From NCBI RefSeq assembly GCF_009388985.1, contig NZ_CP036422.1, forward strand, positions 2,122,501-2,186,500: a stretch of DNA of 64,000 nt. The letters run 5' to 3'. Positions within the stretch are counted from its first letter, which is position 1; each line of letters begins with the position of its first letter. Positions 16,503 to 24,574 of this stretch are shown here, piece after piece. Below the pieces are notes generated by a model that made no database searches, had not been told where the DNA came from, and worked only from the letters and a program-made list of their open reading frames with translations. Position numbers and translations under genes: made by a program. Source of the DNA: Halioglobus maricola. Lineage in GTDB: Bacteria; Pseudomonadota; Gammaproteobacteria; Pseudomonadales; Halieaceae.

Positions 16503-17989
16503 AGTGTTTGCCTCAGGAGCAGTTGCGCCGCGGCGGATGACAGGGCCAGCGGAAACTGTGGGAACAAACCGAAAAAGATATTGGCGATGGCTACCAGCCA
16601 GGTGACCAGCAGCAACTGTAAGGGGGCTTCTCCATGCACTGCCTCCTCGTCAACCGGGGTTTTAAAGTACAGGGTCTCGATGATGCGCCAAACGTAAGCG
16701 AGCGCCATCAGCGAACTGACCAGGATAATAGCGACCAGCACCCAGGCCAAACGCCCCTCGTCGAGGGCTGCATTGATCAGCAGCCACTTGCTGATGAAGC
16801 CCGCAGTGCCAGGAATACCGATCAGGCTGAAACCACAGATCACCATGGCAGCGGCTGTCCAGGGCATGTTGCGGGCGGCCCCGGCGAGTTGGGCAAGACT
16901 TAAATCGCGATAGTGATAGCCCAGCCCGGCTATGGCCAGGAACAAACCACCCTTGGCCAAAGCGTGGTTAAACATGTGCGAAGAGGCCGCAGTAAGCCCG
17001 GACTCGGTCACGAAGCTGGCACCCAGCACGATATAGCCAATTTGCGCGACTGAAGACATTGCGAGCAAGCGCTTGATATGCCCCTCAAATACTGCCACTG
17101 CCGAGGCTACCAGTATGCCGAGCAAGGCCAGCGGCATCAGAAACAGGGAGAACTGCAAGGCATGCTGTTCGAGATTGGCCTGGAACACCCAGAAATCGAA
17201 GCGTATGAGCACGTAAATAGCGACCTTGGTAGCGCAGGCAGCCAGGAATACGGTCACCATGTGAGGCGCGTGGGCGTATGCGTTCGGCACCCATACGTGC
17301 AAGGGGAAAACAGCCGCCTTCAGTGCAAGGCCTATGGTGATAAAACCTGCCGCCACCAACAGCGGATTGATATCGGTGACGCCACCGATGCGAGCCGCCA
17401 TATCAGCCAGATTGAGAGTGCCCGTCATCATATAGACAAGGCCCACACCGATCAGATAGAAGGTGGCGCCGATGGTGCCCATGATCAAGTATTTGAAGAC
17501 GGCGGGAAGTGCCCGTCGATCCGGCCCGCCGGCAATGAGTACGTAGCTAGCCAGTGACGATATTTCCATAAAGACGAAGATATTGAACGCGTCCGCTGAC
17601 ACCACGATTCCCACCAGCCCCGCCAGCGCCAGCAGCCAGGCGGAATAAAATAGAGGCTGTCGCTCGAGTTCTATCTGTCGGTCTACACTTGGCCGGCTCG
17701 CGAGCAGGGCGGCCGCGGCGGCACCGGTTACGATCAGCAACAGCAGCGCGCTGAAAGCCCCGACTGACAGCTCGATGCCATAGGGGGCCTCCCAGCCTCC
17801 CATGTCGTACTTGAAATGGGCCCCATCAGCGACGGCGATGGCCATGTTCAGGGCAATGGCGAAGCTGAGAAGAGCGACAGCAGTCGCTCCCGCCCAGGCC
17901 AGCCCTCGGGGTTTTAGCAAAAGAACCAGCGGTGAAAAGAGCATCGGAACGATGACCTGCAGAGCCGGTAGGTGGGGAGTTAGATCCAT
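16499..17989 (-). CDS. mrpD: Mrp antiporter subunit D
   Basis: The 496-aa protein is the closest match in the operon to classical MrpD/MnhD. The TM5 motif VFMEISSLASYVLIAGG carries the conserved Glu, LKAAVFPLHVWVPNAYAHAP and AACATKVAIYVLIRF carry the conserved Lys residues, and HMFNHALAKGGLFL is the broken helix. An in-frame upstream start at 18058 would lie inside mrpC, so the ATG at 17989, 4 bp after the mrpC stop, is preferred. It overlaps the next subunit by 4 bp. Mrp complexes extrude Na+ against protons and support pH and salt tolerance, in keeping with a marine organism. Confidence 0.9.
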   Translation of the reverse strand: MDLTPHLPALQVIVPMLFSPLVLLLKPRGLAWAGATAVALLSFAIALNMAIAVADGAHFKYDMGGWEAPYGIELSVGAFSALLLLIVTGAAAAALLASRPSVDRQIELERQPLFYSAWLLALAGLVGIVVSADAFNIFVFMEISSLASYVLIAGGPDRRALPAVFKYLIMGTIGATFYLIGVGLVYMMTGTLNLADMAARIGGVTDINPLLVAAGFITIGLALKAAVFPLHVWVPNAYAHAPHMVTVFLAACATKVAIYVLIRFDFWVFQANLEQHALQFSLFLMPLALLGILVASAVAVFEGHIKRLLAMSSVAQIGYIVLGASFVTESGLTAASSHMFNHALAKGGLFLAIAGLGYHYRDLSLAQLAGAARNMPWTAAAMVICGFSLIGIPGTAGFISKWLLINAALDEGRLAWVLVAIILVSSLMALAYVWRIIETLYFKTPVDEEAVHGEAPLQLLLVTWLVAIANIFFGLFPQFPLALSSAAAQLLLRQTL

Positions 17990-17993
17990 GGTT

Positions 17994-18353
17994 TCAATCA
18001 GCGTCCAGAATCTCGTTTTCTTCGATGGTGCCGTAGGCTTCGTAAATGCGAACGACAATAGCCAAGCCGAGAGAGAGGGTAGATACCCCGACCACGATGG
18101 CGGTCAAGATCAATACTTGTGGCAGGGGATTTGAAAAAACCTGATTCTCTACACCTTTTTGAATAATTGGCGCAGTGCCGCCTTCTACCTTGTCCATGGT
18201 GATATACATCAGGAACACGGCAGACTGGAAGATCGACAGGCCAATCAGTTTCTTCACCAGGTTAACCTTGGCGATGACGGTATATAGTCCAACCGTGAGC
18301 ACGATAGCGAATACCCAGTAGTTGAAGTAGCCCAGTAGTTCCAGCAGGTTCAT
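17994..18353 (-). CDS. mrpC: Mrp antiporter subunit C (NuoK-like)
   Basis: The 119-aa protein has three hydrophobic segments and the NuoK/MrpC pattern KKLIGLSIFQSAVFLMYI followed by PLPQVLILTAIVVGVSTLSLGLAI. In NuoK-like subunits this part carries membrane carboxylates used in ion transfer. It overlaps the upstream A'/B fusion gene by 4 bp and is followed directly by mrpD. Confidence 0.9.
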   Translation of the reverse strand: MNLLELLGYFNYWVFAIVLTVGLYTVIAKVNLVKKLIGLSIFQSAVFLMYITMDKVEGGTAPIIQKGVENQVFSNPLPQVLILTAIVVGVSTLSLGLAIVVRIYEAYGTIEENEILDAD

Positions 18354-19327
18354 GAGCGCATTGGCCTCGCGGCGAAAGCGTGGAAGATGGTGAGGAGGGC
18401 GCCACAGACTGCCATCCCCACACCAGCCTCAATTAGCAGTATGCCCAGTTGTTGCCCTTTGGCAGGGTCGGATGCCAATACCGAGTATTCCAGAAAATTG
18501 CCGCCCAGCAGAACGCACACAATGCCCACCGCGCCATAGAGGCAGGCGCCGCCAATTACCAGGCCCATGAGTACAGACTGGGGCACTGCTCGAAGGGCTG
18601 CTGCTTCTCCTTCGAGAAGAGCGTACAAAATGACGCCGGAGGCGATCAGAGCGCCTGCCTGGAACCCCCCTCCAGGTCCATACTCGCCGTGAAATTGAAC
18701 ATAGAGGCCGAACAGTACAATAAAGGGTATGAGCAATCGTCCTACCACCTGCGGTATCAGGTGGTGCCGCAAACCCGAGGCCTCAGGATCGTAGGAACTG
18801 CCCTCCGGTGGCTTGACGCCGAGAATAAACAGTACGCCGATACTGGCTGCAAAGACGACAAATACCTCCCCAAGCGTGTCATACCCACGGAAGCTACCCA
18901 GCACGGCAGTCACCACGTTAGGGAAATCCATTAGCACGGGAGTGTTCTCGAGGTACCAGGGGGCCAGATGTTGGTGCACCGGCGCCTCCGGGTCACCCAG
19001 GCGAGGCTTATCGAATGTCGCGTAAATCATGATGGTGGCCAATATTGCCACCACTACCATGGCCAGCCGCCGACCGGATCGCACCTTTTTTTCCCGCTCG
19101 ACAGTGAGCGCCAGCGCAGAGAGAAAAATCACCGTGGTGATCCCGGCGCCGACAGCGGCTTCAGTAAGCGCCACGTCGGCCGCGTCGAGAATAAAGAAGT
19201 TGGCGGCCATCAATAGACTGAAAATCGAAGTCAGCATGACCGCGACGAACAGATTCTTGGTGCGAACAATAGCCAGCGCGGTGATAACCAACAGGGATAG
19301 TAAAAACAGTGCGAAGATGATGATCAT
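18350..19327 (-). CDS. mrpB: Fused MrpA C-terminal (MbhD/E-like) and MrpB subunit
   Basis: The 325-aa membrane protein joins two normally separate pieces. Residues ~1-80 (TEAAVGAGITTVIFLSALAL) match the DUF4040/MbhD region found at the C-terminus of MrpA. Residues ~80-175 resemble the MbhE-like part. Residues ~190-320 are an MnhB/MrpB domain with the diagnostic GEYGPGGGFQAGALIASG. The full MrpA N-terminal antiporter module is absent; three NuoL/M/N-like proteins downstream probably replace it. The gene overlaps mrpG and mrpC by 4 bp each, indicating strong translational coupling. Confidence 0.87.
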   Translation of the reverse strand: MIIIFALFLLSLLVITALAIVRTKNLFVAVMLTSIFSLLMAANFFILDAADVALTEAAVGAGITTVIFLSALALTVEREKKVRSGRRLAMVVVAILATIMIYATFDKPRLGDPEAPVHQHLAPWYLENTPVLMDFPNVVTAVLGSFRGYDTLGEVFVVFAASIGVLFILGVKPPEGSSYDPEASGLRHHLIPQVVGRLLIPFIVLFGLYVQFHGEYGPGGGFQAGALIASGVILYALLEGEAAALRAVPQSVLMGLVIGGACLYGAVGIVCVLLGGNFLEYSVLASDPAKGQQLGILLIEAGVGMAVCGALLTIFHAFAARPMRS

Positions 19328-19650
19328 GGCGTGTCGTTCTCGCGCTGTGTGGCGGTGGGGCGCATTCCCGCTTGCAGTGCCGCGTTTGCCAGAGCGTAGC
19401 TGGCTGTGGGGCCGGTGAGGAGCAGGAACAGCATAATGGCACCAAGCTTGAGCGCAGCCAGAGTAAAGCCGGCCTGAAGAATCATACCTATAAATATCAT
19501 GATAGTGGCCATGGTTTCAGTCAGGCTAGCGGCGTGCAACCGAGTATAGAAATCCGGTAACCGCAGCGCGCCGATGCCGCCGATCACGACGAAGACAGCG
19601 CCCCCGCAGAGCAGGAACCAGCTAACGATATCCAGGGCCAGGTCAATCAA
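19324..19650 (-). CDS. mrpG: Mrp antiporter subunit G
   Basis: The 108-aa protein has three hydrophobic segments and the MrpG/MnhG signature GALRLPDFYTRLHAASLTETM, then LGAIMLFLLLTGPTASYALA. It overlaps mrpF by 8 bp and the A'/B fusion by 4 bp. It is a small structural subunit of the antiporter complex. Confidence 0.92.
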   Translation of the reverse strand: MIDLALDIVSWFLLCGGAVFVVIGGIGALRLPDFYTRLHAASLTETMATIMIFIGMILQAGFTLAALKLGAIMLFLLLTGPTASYALANAALQAGMRPTATQRENDTP

Positions 19651-19918
19651 GATCTTTTACATCCGTTGCGCGAGGTTTCTTCTGACTGAATTCGAGAACC
19701 GCCAGTACACCTACCAGGTTGATCAGCGCATAGGCCAGTGCCAGGTCGAGGAAGTCCGGTCGCCCCATCAGGAACGCGATGACCGACAGTAGCAATACGG
19801 TTTTGGTGCCGAACATATTTACCGCCAGCACCCGGTCGTAAACAGTCGGCCCGCGCAAGGCGCGGACTAACGCGAGCACCATGGTCACCAGGATAGCCAG
19901 GGAGACAGCGATATACAT
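19643..19918 (-). CDS. mrpF: Mrp antiporter subunit F
   Basis: The 91-aa protein has three hydrophobic segments and the MrpF pattern RGPTVYDRVLAVNMFGTKTV, then FLDLALAYALINLVGVLAVL. It lies 1 bp after mrpE and overlaps mrpG by 8 bp. It is a small membrane subunit of the Mrp complex. Confidence 0.92.
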   Translation of the reverse strand: MYIAVSLAILVTMVLALVRALRGPTVYDRVLAVNMFGTKTVLLLSVIAFLMGRPDFLDLALAYALINLVGVLAVLEFSQKKPRATDVKDLD

Positions 19919-19919
19919 T

Positions 19920-20414
19920 TCAGTCCAACCTCAGCCTGGCAGTGCGTCGTTCCGCTTCGCCGCTCTTAAGCCCGGCCGCGCTCGCGCTGGTTAGGCAGTG
20001 CACCAACAATCGATCTTCATCTACGTCGATGGTCACAGTCCCTGGCGAAAGGGTAATGGAATTGCCCAGTATGACTTTGCCGGAGTCGGTTTTTTCTTGA
20101 GTGGTGAGTTCGACCAACTCGGGCTCGATCGGCAGCGACGGAGACAGCACGACGCGTGCGACTTCTATACTGGACTGGATAACTTCACCGAGCACCCACC
20201 ACCAAAGTGCAGGTAGCCGCACTAGCGAGCGCACCGGCATTGCATGGCGAAAGAAACCCATGCGCTGGGCGAGCCAAAGACTCAGCAGGCTTGAAAAAAC
20301 GCCCAGCCCGATCAGTAAAGGCTTGTAGAGGCCGGACCATAGCAGCCAACAGGTGAACAAAATCGCCATGAAGCCCGCCAGCTGCGATGATTTGGCGCTG
20401 TAATCTGTGTTCAT
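19920..20414 (-). CDS. mrpE: Mrp antiporter subunit E
   Basis: The 164-aa protein is MrpE/MnhE-like: N-terminal hydrophobic helices, then the cytoplasmic domain with GNSITLSPGTVTIDVDEDRLLVHCL, the family's best conserved stretch. A longer frame starting at 20492 would overlap the upstream gene by 74 bp, and the ATG at 20414 has AAGGA directly upstream, so the shorter form is preferred. It is the first antiporter gene of the operon, 4 bp after the Rap1a-like gene. Confidence 0.9.
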   Translation of the reverse strand: MNTDYSAKSSQLAGFMAILFTCWLLWSGLYKPLLIGLGVFSSLLSLWLAQRMGFFRHAMPVRSLVRLPALWWWVLGEVIQSSIEVARVVLSPSLPIEPELVELTTQEKTDSGKVILGNSITLSPGTVTIDVDEDRLLVHCLTSASAAGLKSGEAERRTARLRLD

Positions 20415-20418
20415 TTCC

Positions 20419-20904
20419 TTACTCTGAGCAGGGGTAATGCTGGCGCAGCGAATCGTCGACCGCAATACGCGCTGGAGACTCGGCAGTTTCATCTATGTCG
20501 AGAACGACCAGGTCATTGACGACAGTATCGACCACCTGGCGCAATGGCAGCGGGTCACCGAGGCAGAATCCCGCCAGGCTGCCTGGACGGTCATACATGT
20601 CACGCCGTGGCATGCGGGTACGCTTCGCTCGCTCTGTCAGGGAGTCAGCACTCCCGGTGACGACTTCTTTGGCGATACGTGCGTCTGTCTCGACAGCGCC
20701 ATCGATAAAGCCCTGGATGTAGCGTGTGCAGTACTGCCCATCAGCTCCCTCGGGATCGGACTGCAAAAACGTACAGTGAGCAACCAGTTCGTGAACTGTC
20801 AGTACTTCCAGTGCACGGCTGCTGTTGGCAAAGCTCATAGCCAGGAGGAGGGGCAATAAAAATGCCACCCGGCTGGAGGGTCTGGCGTTAATCAATTCGG
20901 ACAT
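20419..20904 (-). CDS. Secreted Rap1a-like small protein
   Basis: The 161-aa protein has an N-terminal signal peptide (VAFLLPLLLAMSFANSSRA) and a mature domain with four or five cysteines and the pattern YCTRYIQGFIDGAV, as in the Rap1a/Tai-type fold (compact helical, disulfide-bonded). Such domains were first seen as immunity proteins to type VI secretion amidases but are widespread in periplasmic proteins of unknown role. Its stop lies 4 bp before mrpE, so it is probably co-transcribed with the antiporter. No cognate effector gene is nearby, so an immunity role is not supported. Confidence 0.65.
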   Translation of the reverse strand: MSELINARPSSRVAFLLPLLLAMSFANSSRALEVLTVHELVAHCTFLQSDPEGADGQYCTRYIQGFIDGAVETDARIAKEVVTGSADSLTERAKRTRMPRRDMYDRPGSLAGFCLGDPLPLRQVVDTVVNDLVVLDIDETAESPARIAVDDSLRQHYPCSE

Positions 20905-21005
20905 TATGTTCTCTATAGGATCAGGTGCATTAGACCAGAGCCCAGTATAGATGAAAACAGATACGACTCGGAAACTACAGTCGTCGTCACAAAGAAGTTT
21001 CGGTG

Positions 21006-21650
21006 TTAGCGCCTTGCCATCCCCAGGAATGAATCAATGGCGGCAAGGGCAGGGCGGTGCTCACGGTAATCGACAGGGATGGGATACAAGGCGTCGTCCA
21101 CTTTCAAAACGAGAGATGGAAAAGAATTCACCCCAAGCTCACGCCGCAGCGATAGCTCCATTTGCAGCTTGCTCTCTGTTTCTGCGCTAAGTAGCTCTGC
21201 GGCAAACAGATCAACATCAAGCCCGAGTTCGCCTGCGAGAACGACCAGGGTGTCGTTATTTGAGGGATTCATGGCCCTTAGATAATAAGCTTGCTGAACA
21301 GCATCGATCATCGGCTGCTCAGCGTTCTGATTGGACGCGGCAAGCACAGCCCGGCATGCAGGGAAAGTTGACCTGCGTGGCTTACAAAGTCTCCAGAAAT
21401 CAAAATTGAATTGCGCGCCTGTCGCTGCGGCGACGTCTTTCCAGTAACTCGCGATCGTGTGCTGCTGTGCCAGCGGCATCGGTGCGTCCGTGTCCGGCGC
21501 AAGACCTCCAAGCACATTAACAACATCAATCTCTGAATCAAGGTGGAGCCGCAGCTGGTCCCAGGTATTGCGATAACCCCAGCACCAGCTGCACATGGGA
21601 TCGTGGATATGAAACAAGGTCGGCATGCGGAGAGGGTAACGTTGATCCAT
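21006..21650 (-). CDS. DsbA/FrnE-like thioredoxin-fold oxidoreductase
   Basis: The protein of about 214 aa is a DsbA-family thioredoxin-fold protein of the FrnE type. The active-site motif DPMCSWCWGYRNTW is near its N-terminus, and the cis-Pro loop occurs as GVNSFPSLVL close to the C-terminus. There is no signal peptide, so it is probably cytoplasmic, as FrnE is. CSWC replaces the more common CPWC/CGWC. It probably acts as a disulfide isomerase or in thiol stress. Start is uncertain: ATGs at 21650 and 21626 are possible, and none has a clear ribosome-binding site. It marks the last clearly core gene before the AT-rich accessory zone. Confidence 0.8.
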   Translation of the reverse strand: MDQRYPLRMPTLFHIHDPMCSWCWGYRNTWDQLRLHLDSEIDVVNVLGGLAPDTDAPMPLAQQHTIASYWKDVAAATGAQFNFDFWRLCKPRRSTFPACRAVLAASNQNAEQPMIDAVQQAYYLRAMNPSNNDTLVVLAGELGLDVDLFAAELLSAETESKLQMELSLRRELGVNSFPSLVLKVDDALYPIPVDYREHRPALAAIDSFLGMARR

Positions 21651-21869
21651 TAAATGCTTAAGTAAATCATGCACAGCTTTCAACAGAATATAACTAATAA
21701 ATTCAGTAGCTTACAAAACCTTCTTTTCAAGTATTTTTAAGAATTGTGTATTCGAAATCAGTCACACGATCCTGGTGTAGGGTTTTCAAGTAAGTTCATG
21801 GCAGGTTCATCCGTGTCGCGGCGCCTGTCCCAATGATCTTAAGTAAATCACAGCATATATCAGTGATGA

Positions 21870-21948
21870 GCAATAATTTATTGCACTATGAAAGGTGAAA
21901 TGACAGTAAAACATCGTTGAAATTATATTTACTGACAGTTAATATAAT
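21870..21948 (+). promoter_or_regulatory. Palindrome and -10 box upstream of orphan DNA-binding-like gene
   Basis: GCAATAA-T-TTATTGC (21870-21884) is a perfect 7-1-7 inverted repeat. A consensus TATAAT follows at 21943-21948, with TTGAAA upstream at a long 20-bp spacing. The -10 box lies 29 bases before the GTG start at 21977, and the palindrome is a candidate operator, perhaps for the product itself. The rest of the 21651-21976 gap shows only AT-rich sequence. Confidence 0.45.
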
Positions 21949-21976
21949 TCCAAGACCTGTTTATTGGAGAGGCAAA

Positions 21977-23140
21977 GTGGCACCTACGATAGAAATATCC
22001 AAAGAGCTGTATGCAAAGTTAGAAAAATTGGCTGTAGGTTTTGATACGCCAGAGGGCGTGATTGATCGATTAGCAACCAATTACGATTCGAGCAATGTAA
22101 GCACCGACACAGTGAACGTGCCCCAACCGGCGGCCAGCCGGCTTGATGCTGACGACCAAAAAAGTTTCATCGCAAAAGTTTTCGCAGATGTTTTCGGTGT
22201 CACACCTCGCCCTTTCGGGCAAAAGGCCGGACGGTGGGTTGGAGTTAGCGACGACAACGATGGGGTCCAGTGGAACGTGGCATTACCAAGAGACTCAGCG
22301 GAAGCTTATCTGGGCGTTAATTTGGAAGGCATGAAATACAGAGATTGGCCAATCGCGCGGTTGCTGCTGTCCGAGAAAGAAAACCTCACGCTAATAGAAC
22401 TTCGAGACGTAATCTCTGCGGCAGACCTGATTACTGTGCATTTAACTAGAGATGCATGGCAAGCGGCTGCCAGGCCGCAGATTAAAGAGAAGCAAATCGG
22501 TGTCTCAGGTAAGGCGCTGGCCGCCCTTGCCGAGCAGGAGTGGAGAGCTATGGTAGATGAGGCTCTGGAATGCCTAGATGCTGCCCAGGGTTTTCTAGCG
22601 CGAGGCAAGCAGGAGGTTACGCTCGAAAAATCAGGCGAGTTAGTTGAGAGAGAGACATCGCCTCATTTGACGTTTAGAACGCTTATCTGGGATAGCCCCC
22701 CGACGTCTATGGAAGAGGCTATGGCATGTATTGAAGCCGCCCAGCAACGGTTACGGCCAGTGTATGACTGGGTAGAGGGTCACTTGCTAGGAGGAGTAAA
22801 TTTGGGCTTATACGACGAGCATGAAAGCGGGTATTGGGCAGTAACTGAAGAAAAAGCGAAGGATTTAGTGGGCAAGAATATATATCTACACAAGAAGCAG
22901 GCGGGGCCGTCATGGCATGGAGGCTTAGTCACTGCTTACCGCGTCGTGAACTACGAGGACAAGCCCAGGGTGATCTTTACGTACAAACCGGCTTTGCCAC
23001 AAAAGGGCGTAAAGGCTCCTAGTTTGAAGTGGGGGCCTTATGCTGAGAAGCTTCTCACCGAAGACGGCATTCACTTGCTGCACAAAGACCCTAAAGGTTT
23101 GGGTTTATGGGGGCCAGCGGGTAAGAACGCTGCAGAATAG
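21977..23140 (+). CDS. Orphan protein with SeqA-N/RHH-like N-terminus
   Basis: The 387-aa protein starts with PTIEISKELYAKLEKLAV then GFDTPEGVIDRL, a ribbon-helix-helix-like pattern resembling the SeqA N-terminal oligomerisation segment and seen at the start of several restriction or defence-associated proteins. The middle is charged and helical. The C-terminal third (VTEEKAKDLVGKNIYLHKK, then GGLVTAYRV) looks like a PUA/EVE-type fold, but this is a weak reading. The GTG at 21977 is chosen because GGAGAGG lies 6 bases upstream and a TATAAT lies before it; an earlier TTG at 21917 falls in the promoter. Codon use is AT-richer than the antiporter genes. It could be a modified-DNA reader or nuclease accessory, but no catalytic motif was seen. 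Confidence 0.6.
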   Translation: MAPTIEISKELYAKLEKLAVGFDTPEGVIDRLATNYDSSNVSTDTVNVPQPAASRLDADDQKSFIAKVFADVFGVTPRPFGQKAGRWVGVSDDNDGVQWNVALPRDSAEAYLGVNLEGMKYRDWPIARLLLSEKENLTLIELRDVISAADLITVHLTRDAWQAAARPQIKEKQIGVSGKALAALAEQEWRAMVDEALECLDAAQGFLARGKQEVTLEKSGELVERETSPHLTFRTLIWDSPPTSMEEAMACIEAAQQRLRPVYDWVEGHLLGGVNLGLYDEHESGYWAVTEEKAKDLVGKNIYLHKKQAGPSWHGGLVTAYRVVNYEDKPRVIFTYKPALPQKGVKAPSLKWGPYAEKLLTEDGIHLLHKDPKGLGLWGPAGKNAAE

Positions 23141-23195
23141 CGAGTGATAGGCTTCAGAGCTGCATGATCGCCTGTACATCGAACATACGCTTAGA

Positions 23196-23474
23196 ATGGG
23201 CACGAAAATGGCTGCAAGGAAAACAAAGAGAGACTACGAGGGAAAATACCGAATAGGAAAGGGGCCTTCGCGTCAGCTAAAGCCGCACAACCAAGTCTCA
23301 TGGGACAAAGTGGTCAGGCTGGCGAACAGCCGTGCTGACGGTAAAGTAGACTTTGATGAGTTATCAGCTCTAGTTAAAGATCATGAGCACGGAACGCAGA
23401 CGGCGGAGTACCCATACCAATTCATAACGTACTGCATCAAACAAGATTGGCTCGTCCGGGCAGACGACGGCTAG
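23196..23474 (+). CDS. Small basic hypothetical protein
   Basis: The 92-aa protein (88 aa from the second ATG at 23208) has a Lys/Arg-rich N-terminus and a short acidic and aromatic C-terminal half (VDFDELSALVKDHEH, FITYCIKQDWL). No family was recognised. It lies 55 bp downstream of the orphan protein on the same strand and may be co-transcribed. No clear ribosome-binding site precedes either ATG, so coding status is moderately certain. The downstream 103 bp contain a dispersed palindrome that could end transcription. Confidence 0.45.
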   Translation: MGTKMAARKTKRDYEGKYRIGKGPSRQLKPHNQVSWDKVVRLANSRADGKVDFDELSALVKDHEHGTQTAEYPYQFITYCIKQDWLVRADDG

Positions 23475-23519
23475 CTGCATTGGCTTGGAACTGATCTGAG
23501 AGACAGTGTCGCATTCTCG

Positions 23520-23547
23520 ATGTCTGCTTTCGCCTAAAAGCGGACAT
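23520..23547. repeat. Dispersed palindrome, copy 1
   Basis: ATGTCTGCTTT (23520-23530) and AAAGCGGACAT (23537-23547) form an 11-bp stem with one U-G pair and a CGCCTA loop. It lies between two convergent genes, so it could also act as a transcription terminator. It shares its core with the copies at 24506 and 24936. Confidence 0.7.
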
Positions 23548-23577
23548 TAGGGCGGAGGTGTGGGATTTGCATTTTTG

Positions 23578-24294
23578 CTACTGCCCGCGAATTGCGAATA
23601 CTCTCGCGATGGCGATAAAACCAAGGATCAAACCCAATAACAAACCTACCGGCATTACCGGCACAGGCTGTGCAGGCGTAGTCGGAGTAGTCGGCGGAAT
23701 AACGATCGGAGCATCGTGCAATTCAAACGCGAGGTTAGCGGGTTGCGGGGCAAACCATGCGTTCCCATCTGCATCACGACTCCACCTGAGATCGTTGGTA
23801 GTGGCTCCCTCAACCCAACTCCATGACTCAGCAAGATTTGTACTGTTGACCACAGACAGGTAGTAGTCAGTGGAACCTAGCAGGGCTATCGGCGCTGCAA
23901 GGTTGAACGTGTATTGGTAGATCGGATTAGTACCTAGCTCGAGTCCTCCGGTGTCTACCCGCACGGCAGCAACACCAGACAGTTCGATCAGTGGAAGGAC
24001 TTCAGGAGAGCCACCACCATCATCCGCAAAGATGCGAATGGTGAAGTTGTCCGTCGGCAAACCTGAACCATAGGCACCCCAGGCCACAACTGCCTGAATA
24101 CTGGTATCCGATGCGAGAGAGAACCGCTGGGCCTGCTGGTTAACGAAATTAAACGTGAAGTCTGACTTGTAACCTCCAGTTGTAGCAGGCGGGGACTGTG
24201 AAAATACTGGAGCACCAAATGCCTGAGAGGCACTGAACAAAATGAAGGTTAGGGGAACAACCCTGAATAGGGTTTTCAATCTAGGACTCAGCAT
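23578..24294 (-). CDS. Exported protein with C-terminal sorting-signal-like tail
   Basis: The 238-aa protein has a signal peptide (LFRVVPLTFILFSASQAFGA) and a beta-rich middle resembling secreted PEP-CTERM-type proteins. A Pro/Thr-rich linker (PPTTPTTPAQPVPVMP) follows, then a hydrophobic C-terminal helix ending in a basic cluster (ARVFAIRGQ). This tripartite tail is typical of exosortase or rhombosortase-type sorting signals, although the exact motif class is not clear. It is probably exported and retained at the cell surface. The gene stands alone, flanked by dispersed palindromes. Confidence 0.68.
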   Translation of the reverse strand: MLSPRLKTLFRVVPLTFILFSASQAFGAPVFSQSPPATTGGYKSDFTFNFVNQQAQRFSLASDTSIQAVVAWGAYGSGLPTDNFTIRIFADDGGGSPEVLPLIELSGVAAVRVDTGGLELGTNPIYQYTFNLAAPIALLGSTDYYLSVVNSTNLAESWSWVEGATTNDLRWSRDADGNAWFAPQPANLAFELHDAPIVIPPTTPTTPAQPVPVMPVGLLLGLILGFIAIARVFAIRGQ

Positions 24295-24574
24295 AGAGCT
24301 TCTCTGGTTTTTGTATGTCAGTTCAATCTAGCGAAATACACCTTAGTTTAACAGTCTAGCGTCGCGGCTCAACCCCGGATTACATAAACTTCCTTTATCG
24401 AGTTTTCGAATTACTGACTAGATAGGACGAGATTGGAATCCGCCAAACTTCTTCTTTGAGGTGAAAGCAGAACTTTCTGGATAGCTCAGCCTATTCAAGC
24501 CATCCAATATCCGCTTTCGCCTATTTTCGGACTTCGGTCTATCCTTGATTGGTCAGAATTTGTAAGGATAAAAA
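24295..24574. other. Non-coding gap upstream of small membrane protein
   Basis: This 280-bp AT-rich gap lies between the starts of two divergent genes. Apart from the second copy of the dispersed palindrome at 24506-24533, no convincing gene, operator or terminator was seen. Confidence 0.5.
24506..24533. repeat. Dispersed palindrome, copy 2 (degenerate right arm)
   Basis: ATATCCGCTTTCGCCTA matches the left arm and loop of the copy at 23520 with two differences. The right arm (TTTTCGGACTT) is degenerate. It lies 41 bp before the start of the small membrane protein gene. Confidence 0.6.

Noticed and set aside
20415..20492. Longer start for mrpE
   Set aside because: It would overlap the Rap1a-like gene by 74 bp; the ATG at 20414 has AAGGA upstream.
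20419..20904. T6SS immunity protein call for the Rap1a-like gene
   Set aside because: The fold pattern fits, but no effector or type VI gene is nearby and the gene is coupled to the antiporter operon.
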